A stretch of DNA of 64,000 nt from NCBI GenBank assembly GCA_023079485.1, contig CM041084.1, positions 36,529,609 through 36,593,608 on the forward strand. Reading direction: 5' to 3'. Both the position numbers and the translations under genes were made by a program. The DNA is from Archilochus colubris (lineage: Eukaryota; Chordata; Aves; Apodiformes; Trochilidae). Positions 53,867-64,000 of the stretch are shown one piece after another; position 1 is the stretch's first letter; each line of letters starts with the position of its first letter. The notes under the pieces are model-generated. The model saw only the letters and a list, made by a program, of their open reading frames with translations, had not been told where the DNA came from and did not search any database.

Positions 53867-56800
53867 CTGAATGGGATGGCAGGAGTCACCTCATTCTGAA
53901 AAAAGCTTTGCATTAGAAGTGATTCTTCTTGATGCTGCCACAGTACAACAGCAAGCCTATAGCAAAACTAATCCTCTTAGCTGCATTCCTTTTGAAGCCA
54001 TCAACTTTTGTTTCACAAAGAAAGTATTTGTAGCATGCTCACTAGAAGCAGAGGACACTGTGAACCTGAACAGCTTCCTGCCTGATAACATTTTGTTCCA
54101 AACACCATTTCACCCTCTTCTGTAGCTTTCCTAAAAGTGCCACTTGCATTGTCAACAGTTCTGTTTACCTTGGGTAAAGTCTTGTAATTCAAACCTGGGG
54201 TGTTGTTAAGAGGGCTACTTTAATCTGACATAATACTGGGATTAGGCGCTACTAGAGTATACCTGTTTCCGCAGATGTGATTTCATGTCTGTGTGTTATT
54301 TTTTTCCCCTTCTGGATCTGACTGCCTAATGGCTTTTATGTTCTATTATTAGTTAAATGTATCCTACAGAACAAGCCATCTAGGAGAGCCATTCTGCTGG
54401 TATTATTTTGGGTTGTTTTACATAAGGAAAACTGATGCTGCTGAGAAGTAACAAATTGCTAAGTTGCTCTGCTAAGTTCAATACTCATTCACACAGTACC
54501 TGTGGTCTTATTTTAGAACAGATTACTTTTGTAATTACAGTAATGAGAAGGCCCTAAGTGCATTTGTCCAGCTGAGACAACAGTACACAGACATATTGAC
54601 TTTCCACAGGTGCACTTTTCCCCAATCAATATATTACCAACAAATGAAACTACATGCTTATTATCACTTGATGATTTTCACCAACTCCTGGGTCCTGTTG
54701 CATTGTAAGTGGGCTCAGTAGGATGGTCTCACTGTTATATGTGCCAGCACTGACTTTCTCTGAAGCTCTTGTAAATGTATGGCTGATGTGATGGCATATT
54801 TGATTGAAATGGAACATGAGTTTATGTAAAGGAGGTCACTGTCCTTGGTGTCCTCACTGGATTGGTGCATCATGTACTGCTGTTCATCTGACATTCTCAT
54901 GACAGCTGCATTTTCAAAGATCATCACAGAACAATTAAAATGGAGAGTGCAGAATAAATTGATGAGGAGGAACAGAGTACAGCATTTCAGCTCTAAATTA
55001 AATTTTAGATGATCACTTCATTCTTGAGCCTCCTCTACAATGCAACATTTTAGTGTCATATGGGAACAGCAAATTAATTTTCTTTTATTATTTGGAAACT
55101 TATCCCATAATATACACTAGGACACCATGTTTGTTAAGCTCTAAATATACTCTTTCAAGTGGAAAGACTAAACCTGCATTTATCTGTGGCATTGAAATTT
55201 TTTCTGATGTACAGGAAGCTGTGAGTTTGCTCAGGTTTTTAATCTTACTTTTTTTCTGATACAAATTAAGAAATCCTGCAATATAAATTTTCAAGAATAT
55301 ACAATTTAAAAGTATGTTTAGAAAATTATTTTGACTTTCACTATCAAAGAACTAAAAAAATCTTAATATTTTATCAAAAGTTCCGTTCTTCCCTTCTCAG
55401 CAGTTGTTTACACAAGAAGTCAATTAAACAGCTGCACTTTTAAGCTCATTTTCCAAAAGGTACAGAAGATGTGATGTGTGCTTTGATTTGTTCTACAGAA
55501 GCTTAGTTTCTGCCATAGAATGGAAGGGAGCAAATTCACAAACAGAATTCTTCATCCAATTTTATACAACCTATGAAACATTCCATATTGTAACATATGT
55601 GCATATACAAATCACTACACCAAGCACTTTCTTCTTTTTGATTTTCATTACCTTCTTTCTAACAGACAATAGTAAGCCCCTGCCCCATCTCTGCTCACTG
55701 ATCCTTGATTTTAAAAAAAAGTCTGTGGAGCATTTATTAAATGAGAGTTACTTAATTTTCATACTTCTCTATATATGAAAGAGTGCTTTTGTGAGAAAGT
55801 GTTTTTTGGTCTGCTCTAAAGCAAATACTCAACATTTTTAATGCATGATAATGCATAAAATCAGGAAATAGCCAAGATAAGGGGTTTGCTTCACAATCTA
55901 TGAATTAATTCAATTATGGATTTTTTTTGTTTATGTGGACAGCTCACTATATAGAGAAATTGGAAATTAGATGGATATGCAAAAATAGCAGTCAGCCATT
56001 AAAAAGCAGATTTGGAAGCGATGTTAAACAAAAAAGTACATTTGTTTTCTGAACACAAACCTAGATGGCACAGTGTTATCTATGAAAAGAAATGCACTTA
56101 AAGCACGTTGATGAGTTGAAATCATATTTGAAAAAAGACAACCATTCAAAATAGTTTAAGGATTTCTGCAGAGGTGTGGGAGGTATGTTCAGGCATAATA
56201 AGATTTGCAATAAAACCGAAGGCGAAAACAATTAAGCAAGGATGTGAGCTACAGAGGGGCAACAAAAATCCAGTAAAATTAATACCCAACATAATGACTA
56301 TGGGACTTTTCTCACACTGTTGGGGACTTTCAGCTTACACAAACCTGCAATAGGTCAGTTAGGGTGAAGATTTTCTCAAACCAACCATGTGATCCAATGC
56401 AGCTTAGAATAAATAAAGAAATGCTGCCCATTTTTAAAAAAAACAATATAATGAAAAGTCTCAATAAGCCCTGGTGTTCAGGCAGTTATTTTAAATCACT
56501 TGGTTAACTGCTGATTTGATGGCACAAATATTGCCATAGGAGGATAACAAAAGGTTCACAAGTCTAAAACTGAAGCCCTAACTGTCAGACTGTGTGCTGC
56601 TTTTCAGTAGCATCATGTACAGCAGTAATTCCACCAACAGAGGGAAGTTTTCAGTTATTATCTTTGGACCATGGCATCCTACTGCATCTTCAGACCTGAC
56701 CTACAAGGAGGTGATAGGATGCTTTACATCTGGTTTTCTCTCCAGGATATCAAGTCAGCATCCTGTTTGCTAAGATGGTAATTTCAGTGGCAGAATAAGC

Positions 56801-57727
56801 CTAGCTGACACAGAAGGTCCTTCTGGCATGCAATAAACTTGTATTTGTTTAAAAACAAGGTGTTCCATTACACCATTCTTTTTTAGATATCTTTCAGATA
56901 AATCTAAAGAAGGCTCCCCTTGCTTTTCCAACTGCTTCCCCAGTTTTGCAACCAATTTGGTAAAGAACTAAAGAGGTAAGTCCTGCTGCACTCTCATGTT
57001 CCCTGAAAACTTCTATACCAGATAGCACATGTCTAAACTTAAGGACATTTCAGAAGCATATAGAAAATTAAAAAAAAAAACCCTACAGAACAATGATGAT
57101 TTTTTTGTATACTCTCAGATTTTGATATTCCCTAGACATTGTTTGACTTCAGTACCAACAAAGTTTAAGGGCTTCAGTTTGCATTCAGAGTGGTGATGAA
57201 AGACATTCTGACAATATTAATGCTATTTAAGAAAAACCAAAAGAAAATTCATGTGATTATTACACACAACAAAGTGCAGTTTGGTAGTCAGTGGAGCCAG
57301 CCTAACAGCTTGCTGCCTTGAAGAACAGCATACACCTGAGATATTTAAAATGTGGCAAATAATCATCCACAAAGATGTAACTGCTCAAGGGTATGACAGG
57401 AGGAACAACACTTGAGAACAATAACTTCAGTAATGACATTTGGGTGCACTTCCTCTAATGGCAGATCAGTTCTGGTCTAGAACACCATGAATTTTCCATG
57501 TAATTGTGCTGTTACGGGCACTTTATTAGAAGTTTCCCCACTTATTTTTAGTTGAACATAACTGATGTTCATAGACATGCCTGTCACACCCGTGACCCCA
57601 CCATTCCCCAAAAAGAGGATATGTGGTTCTTCTGTGATCCTATACCTTCCCTCATGGATGTTTGCCAAGTTTATTCTTCAAATCTTCCTCTGCTGATAAT
57701 CCATTACATTCCAGACAGTTCATTCTG
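53867..57727. other. Intergenic, no gene recognised
   Basis: AT-rich sequence with short chance ORFs on both strands. No repeat family or coding exon could be identified. Confidence 0.6.
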
Positions 57728-57733
57728 ACTTTG

Positions 57734-57819
57734 TGTAGTAAAATGAGGCAACCAGGTGCCACTAATTGCCGGGGAGTGGGCAGGAGCTTGTGTTAAGCCC
57801 ACCTCTGCCTAATTAGGGC
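57734..57819 (+). repeat. Foldback element, left arm
   Basis: 86-bp arm opening tgtagtaaaatgaggcaacc and ending taattagggc. It pairs with the right arm with two mismatches. Confidence 0.92.
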
Positions 57820-57862
57820 AGGCCCCCACTGCACATGAGCAGGACCAGGGAGCCAATAAAAG

Positions 57863-57948
57863 GCCCTAATTAGGCACAGGTGGGCTTAACACAAGCTCCT
57901 GCCCACTCCCCGGCAATTAGTGGCACCTGGTTGCCTCATTTCACTACA
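57863..57948 (-). repeat. Foldback element, right arm
   Basis: Reverse complement of the left arm. It opens gccctaattaggcacagg and ends cctcatttcactaca. Confidence 0.92.
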
Positions 57949-57954
57949 ACTTTG

Positions 57955-58660
57955 CTATATTTAAAAGTTAGAAGGATTTTCCTGGTTCTTAATACTTCTT
58001 TGCTGTGACCTCAGCTCATTAGTTCTTGTCCTTTAAACATGAAAATAATTTTTTTCTCTCTATATAGGCATTCTTAACACAGTTCAAAACTTACATCTCT
58101 TCCTAGTTTTCCTTTTCAGTGTATTAAAGCAATTTCATGTCTGTCTTTACCTACTGGTTATCTTTTCTATGCTGTAAATTTTTTCCTGCTTTCCTATGAG
58201 TCCTGGTCCTTTAATCAAGTTGGTTCCCCTCTTAACCAAAACTTGCCACCAAATTCCAGTTACATTTTTACTAATGTTTAGAACTATTTCACATTTTAAA
58301 AACCTCTTTAATTTCATTTACCTCTGCTCTTCTGACAACTGTGTTACACTGTTAGCTCCCATTCAGTATTTGATCTACACAACCTCCCAGATATTTTTAC
58401 TTAACTGCCACCTGTCCAGTTTTTCTTGTGGTTACACAGGAGTATAAAAAGAGGGACCATCCTCAGTTTTACCAGTTGTAATAATAGATGAAAACATTTG
58501 ATTTTATTTCAGCCAGGAAAAATCCCTGAAGCATCCTACTTTGTTTACTCATCCGTTCTGTCCCCATACTACTAAAATTCATAATCTAGTCTATCAAGTT
58601 TGCTTGTGGAAATATTGTGCAAATTGATAACAAAGCCTTACTAAATATATACATCTTTTT
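57955..58660 (-). mobile_element. Ancient CR1/L3-like LINE remnant
   Basis: Scattered matches in reverse orientation to the older CR1/L3 3' region: cattagttcttgtcctttaa, a T-rich segment near 58080-58190, ctggtcctttaatcaagttg, aaaacttgccaccaaattcc and gcaaattgataacaaagcct with ttactaaatatatacatc. It is heavily diverged; limits are approximate, and it may extend to the left of the foldback element, which would then be nested in it. Confidence 0.5.
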
Positions 58661-58850
58661 CTTTTTTCCTATTCAAAAGGCCTGTTACACCCTGTTACTG
58701 AAAGACATTAGATTTGTTTGATATGACTGTTCTCAACAAATACACATTGGCTGTTACAAATTATAAGCTTTCCAGACATGTCATACTAGTTAATAAGGTA
58801 TCTGTGAAAAAAACATCACCAATACCTGTAGCTTTTATCCAAAATGTAAT

Positions 58851-58914
58851 TAAAGATATTTTCTATATAAATATATATAATAAAGATATTTTTCTATATA
58901 ATAAAGATATTTTA
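58851..58914 (+). repeat. AT-rich imperfect tandem repeat
   Basis: Three units built on taaagatatttt with ctatata spacers of varying length. It is low-complexity sequence. Confidence 0.75.
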
Positions 58915-61900
58915 GAGGTAACACCTTACTACACATTGCAATTTAAATAGATGTTTAAATGGTGCCAATCTTCCACATATAAAAAAGTCTGTTGAAACAC
59001 ACAGATTAGTAGAATTGAGCTCTTCCTTCCTCATGTATGTTAACAGAGTTTTAGAGAGTAGCCATGAACAAAACTGATCTCATAAAAAAGGTGCAGATTT
59101 TAGGGCACACAACTCTGAGACAGGAGGGGAAAAATATTCTTCTCAAACAGCAAAAAACTATTTAAAATGTGAACACTATTACTCATCACAGTGGACATTA
59201 TCTTATACATTCCAATAAGCATAACCTCTGATACTCCAAAGTCATTAAAATCTCAGTCATTTAAAACCAACAATGAGTTCCATTACTATCAGTGTTCCAA
59301 TGGGATTACACATGGATGGGGATTATTTTGGATTTGTTACTTGATTTTACAATTACTTCAATTGTCCCTTGAATTCCTTAGCATTGATTTTTATACTATT
59401 TCAGGAAGTTTCATTGAAGCCATTCCTAATTCATATTAATATGCAAAAGACAATTATCATTTTTCTGAAATAGTCAGTTCTTTGCCTGATTAAGAGAAGC
59501 ATTGAAGTTTGAGGTGAATAGTGAGGGAGTGCTTTCCGTAAGCACATATTTATCGATCAATAAAGCAGTTTAGTTTAAATTTTAAAATGGATTTCTATTT
59601 CTATAATCAGGTAGACTATTTTCCATCCTACTTGCAAAAATCCAGCTATCAAGTTCCTCAGCAGATGGACCACTTTTAACCCCATCAGTAGAGAGGCTAA
59701 AAGGGGAGAATTAGGATAAGTAAGCATTTTTCTTGATTGCATAACATTCCTGATGACCCTGCTGGAAGCACATCCTGGACACTGAAGAGTCACTTCCTAT
59801 TGGAGATAGCAAGGCTGGGTGGATGTGGAAAAGCTACTTTAGCTTCAGATGCATCTGTGAAGGTAAATGCAAACACAGTTCTGTCTGGGAACACTAAGCT
59901 GGCTGACAATACAGGAGACAATTAAAAAGGAGGAAAGCCTTCATTGCAAGGCTCATGTTCTTGAGATAAGAAAACCGGCTCGTAATCCATCTTCCAGTTT
60001 ATACACCAGTAGTGAGATGGCTTTGAAGGCTGTTTTATTCAGCTCCCTACTGTTCCCTCCACAAGCTTTACTGCTTCCAAAAAACACATATGGCATTTTG
60101 CCCACTCCTGCAGTGGCTTTTTCCTTTGTTTTTAAATCACTACATACTTCCTCAAATATTTTTTCCCAGGTTTCCAAATAATTTTGCTTGCATAAAGTGT
60201 TCACCGAAATGGGTGGTGGGGGTGAAGGGGAAATATTAATGTATTTGCAACTAAATATATGGGAAGATTGTCCTCCCCTCCAGCTCTCCTCTCTCAGACA
60301 ATAGAGGTAGAGAAACATCCCCAGACTAAAACTGGGAGCACTTCCCCCACTCCAGGGATTATGTAGGTGTGTGTAAATTGAGATCCAAGACTCCCTCAGT
60401 TAGATTCCTCAAATCTCACAGTATAAAGAAGCCTCCTTCCTTTTCTGAGACAAAAAAGGGTTTCGAGTTGTATGAACAATAAGCAGATTTACAGACACTC
60501 CTGAACACATCTGGTTCTGCCTCACCGGCACTGAAAAAGCATAATTGTGTAAAAGCCATGTAATCCATTTAGATAGCCCTGTGTTATTTAACTAGACTAT
60601 GTATTCCTCTGTAATATGATATTATAAATCCAGCTGCTCAAGAATCAAGAGCAATTCACTTAAATTCACTGGACTGGTTTAGGAAACACACTCTCAGGAT
60701 TCTGTAGGAGCAGGAACAATTGCTTTCTGACTGTAATACATAACTATATGCAGACCACCTTTTCAAGCCTTTTCTGTGAGCATGAGATATTTTTTTTCCT
60801 CTCCCATAAAAATTCTTGTTTATAGCGCAGATATTACTCAGGGAAGGAACAATCACATACAGAGACTTTCAATAACATTCCAGCAGACAGACAGGGACCC
60901 TGACCACTGGATCACGCTGCCCACAAAGTAAAGACCAAATGTGAGACATCGGAAAGAGCATGAGTGAAGGGCAATATACATTGGATGCTATTCTATTGTA
61001 GAATGCCATAGGTACAGCAAGAGCACTTTTTCTAGGATTTTGAAGGCAATTACCAGTGATATAAAATTTATGTTTACATAGGGGACCAAAGTAGATTCTC
61101 CACTTTCATCTTTCTCTGTCTTCCCTCTGTGTCAAGGGAAAGGATGAATCCTCCCTTTCTTCCATGACTACATAGTGAACACACAAATCTTATTTACCAA
61201 TAACTAAAAACTGCAATAAGATAATAACAAGAAAAAAAATACTATTCTCGATCTGCTAGTAGTGTATGGCAATTGATTTTGAACTACAGGCAGAGTAAGA
61301 GAAGCCTGAAGGCAGGTAATAAACTTATGTAAATATAGAAAGTTAGATGTCTGTTTTATTGAAGGAAAATAACAAGGGAAATCCCTTCCTGAAACAGGCT
61401 TGAGAAAACAAGAATGATTGAGAACAAGCAAAGATAAAGAGCAAGTGAAAAATGGAGACAGCAAGAAAGGATTGAGCCAAAAGCTTTAGATTCCACTCTT
61501 TCACTGAAATCTGGTGTGAACTCCCTGCCTGTGCTCCCATTCACAATTAACAGCCTTGGTTTTCAGAAGTTGCCTTTGCCTTTCTATAAAGAAGTAGACC
61601 AGTTAATGAAGTTTTCCTATAATTTTCTACCTCATCACTTCCCTATAAGAGCTGCTATTTTCTCCTTAAAGTTTGTTTTTGCCTTCACCAGAACAATCAC
61701 TATAAACACCTACAGTTTTTATGTGGCTTATATAGAAAGGCAACTACAACAAAGCTTCTCAGAGTGTTCAGATGCAAGAAAGCCTTTCTCCTCTTCCACA
61801 GACAGCAACAAACTACTAAATGCAGAAGTCAACTTACAAATATATCGAGCATAACTTTGAAATTTCCATTCACCCTAAATGCCATTGTGTTATTGTACTG

Positions 61901-62979
61901 GTTTAGTTGTTTTAATAGAAAAATATCTGTGAAAATAATCATGAAGATGCCAAATTATTAGCTTTACTGTCCTGATACTGCTATACAAATTAAAGTACAA
62001 TAAACAACAAAGCTGAAGACATTGTCCTTCTCTTTCATGTCTGGAGATGTATTTTCAGAAACCTTTCAGTTTTAAAATGTCACCTGCAAGACTGAACTTA
62101 ACTGCACATTGCAAAGAGCCTTATGCATTGAAACTATTACATACACCTGGGGTTTCCTGTATTCTGAAAAGAACACATCAGGGTTTTTTTGAAGTCTTGA
62201 CATCTAACAAAGCCAAAATGCCATCACTGACCTCACATCAAAATATCACAGTACCCTTGAAAAACCAAACCTGCAAGTATCAACCAATAAATTTCAATCT
62301 TTGCTGGAGCAATTGCAGGATTTAAAGTTTTCACCCTTATGTACTTGACAATACACATGTACATAACCACAATATAAAGGAACTACGAAGCAGTGAGACA
62401 GCAGACTGAATATATTTTTCCAAATCAATTCCAGAATAAGCAGCAAAGGTTGCTTGCACAAATCAAGAACAGATTTAAGTTGTCATCCATGAGTGTTTTC
62501 TTTTGAAAGTTAACTTAGGGAGGTATCAACCTTGTATTGCTACTCAGTCCCTGCTCCCCAAGTAATATTGAAACAATCTAATAAATGGAATAATATATTC
62601 CCTTGCCTTCTATTCACAGCATGAAAATAACACTTTTTAAAACTTTCTAAGTCTTTGTTCAGTTTACCACCTGCCCCCCCACCAGTTATTTTTGTATAAC
62701 AACATTTTGAGCAGGGATGTGAAAGAATAACTGAGGTCAGAAACCTCTTAGGCCTTTTTCTACTGCCAGAAAGCGGCATTCACAGAACCTCATCTGCAAG
62801 CAGAAGCAGATTGAAAGGGCATTAAGACTAAAAACCTTTTAGAAGCATCAGTAATATTTTAGTATTTCCCATCCACACCTCACTTGCAGACTTTATCGGA
62901 AACATACACCTATTCCCAAGTGCAGAAATACACAGACACACTTTTCTCGTAAGTAAAAGCAACTCAGACTGTGAGGATA
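58915..62979. other. Intergenic, no gene recognised
   Basis: AT-rich unique sequence. A G-rich stretch (gggtggtgggggtgaagggg) lies at 60211-60230. ORFs up to 121 codons (59953-60318 minus) are overlapped by ORFs on the other strand and have no recognised homology. Confidence 0.6.
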
Positions 62980-63045
62980 GGGCTGAAACAAGTGGTTCAA
63001 GGTCACACAGCCTGGAGGATTTGGCACACCAAAAATCTCTGCTAA
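62980..63045 (+). mobile_element. MIR-like SINE remnant
   Basis: The stretch aagtggttcaaggtcacaca, then gcctggaggatttggcac, resembles the conserved MIR core (caaggtcacacagc and following). Only the core is visible; it is an old fragment and the assignment is tentative. Confidence 0.45.
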
Positions 63046-64000
63046 TCAAAAACGTCCATTGCTTCCCCCATTAAAGGCACATCCTGAGTCTCCTTCTTTT
63101 CCCCTGCTCCATGTCTGCATTACCAACTCCCTGTGGCAGCCACAGTAGCTATTACTTTGCAGCCTACTTAAATCAGCACCATTTCATCCCTCAGCTAGAC
63201 CCCAGAGGCCAATGTAAGTCACAAATACAACATGAGAAATACACATGAAGAGCAACTTACAGAGCAATTTCTACTTGAGCCTCACAGACATAATTGCTAC
63301 ATTCTTCTTAAAGCTTTAGAAGCAGAAGTTCCCACAGGATAGCAAGTTGGCACAAGGTGTTTTTTTCCACAGAAGCTGTCCTTAGTTGCTTCTATTTTAT
63401 AGTTAGAGCAGTCGGGTTGATGGGCAATAGCTTGCTCCCAGGTCAAAGCTTCAAGATATTAAGATGACTATCAATAGCCATTTCTGGTTCTACCCTGTCT
63501 TTATGTCTTCCTTGTTCACTTGATTTCATAGGAGGAAAACACATAAGTGTTCCAGAAGGATGCTCTCTGGCAGGTAAGTGGGAAGTAGTAAGACTCCTCT
63601 CTCCAGCTAACAAGTTATTCTGGCAAAGGCAGCTGTTGGAACCACACTGGAAAAATCAAAGCAAAGGCAGTCAGACCACAGCTTGTGACCCTGTAATACT
63701 GAGTAACTTCTAAATGCTCAAATAGGATGAGAAGCCCTTATCTGTGGACTGATCTTCTGTTCACAGCAAGTCAACAGCAAACAAGAGAATTCAATATACA
63801 TTTGCATTGTCATCAAGCCAAACATAAAAAGAAGGGAGTTTGAACAGATTTATATTCCCCCTCCAATGGTGACTTTGACATAAAGTACAAGGTTTTGTAG
63901 GTTGCTTTGTTTGGTAGGGTTTTTTTCTGTTCCCTATCTCATTCATATGCCATCCTGCACAGAAGGGGAAAAAAATGTCCTCATTCAGCTTGGGATCAGA
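63046..64000. other. Intergenic, no gene recognised
   Basis: No coding exon, RNA gene or repeat can be supported up to the window end. Confidence 0.55.

Larger units (their letters stand above)
57728..57954. mobile_element. Palindromic (foldback) element with 6-bp target duplication
   Basis: A 215-bp element (57734-57948) is flanked by perfect ACTTTG copies (57728-57733 and 57949-57954). Left arm 57734-57819 and right arm 57863-57948 are 86 bp each and are reverse complements with only two mismatches. The 43-bp centre contains an AATAAA (57855-57860). The ends read TGTAGT...ACTACA. The arms are GC-richer than the surroundings. It has no coding capacity. It could be a foldback MITE or a short, internally palindromic ERV LTR; a 6-bp duplication with TG...CA ends fits class II (ERVK-type) retroviral integration, but palindromy is not usual for an LTR. 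Confidence 0.85.

Noticed and set aside
60211..60230. Possible G-quadruplex (gggtggtgggggtgaagggg)
   Set aside because: Only three tracts of three or more G are present with one GG; it is isolated and has no gene nearby.

Overview
The window is nuclear DNA from a bird, probably a neognath. Evidence: CR1 LINE tails ending in ATTCTATG-type octamers on both strands, an avian-type endogenous-retrovirus LTR, AT-rich non-coding DNA, and one vertebrate gene in short exons separated by 1-12 kb introns. No bacterial-type operon, CRISPR array or tRNA gene was seen. Species cannot be determined from the sequence.

Positions 1 to about 30,070 hold the 3' half of KCNH8 (Kv12.1, ELK1 voltage-gated potassium channel) on the + strand. 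Six coding exons (240-454, 12444-12482, 14406-14761, 18655-18761, 19766-19842, 28519-29229) join in one open frame of about 500 codons, with every splice phase compatible. They encode the distal cyclic-nucleotide-binding-homology domain, an acidic and serine-rich cytoplasmic linker, a C-terminal coiled coil and the conserved tail. The pore and voltage-sensor exons lie upstream of the window. The 3' UTR has candidate poly(A) signals at 29902, 30030 and 30063.

Positions about 30,070 to 64,000 show no recognisable gene and read as an intergenic desert downstream of KCNH8. It contains CR1 fragments of several ages, simple repeats, an MIR-like SINE remnant, an 813-bp solo LTR inserted in a CR1 copy with a 5-bp target duplication (52620-53442), and a 215-bp near-perfect palindromic element with a 6-bp target duplication (57728-57954). 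Several unassigned ORFs lie here, the longest being 42486-43130 and 40295-40831 on the minus strand; none has recognisable homology or gene structure.

I found no convincing new biological system. The palindromic element, which combines retroviral-style TG...CA ends with foldback structure, is the object most worth a second look.
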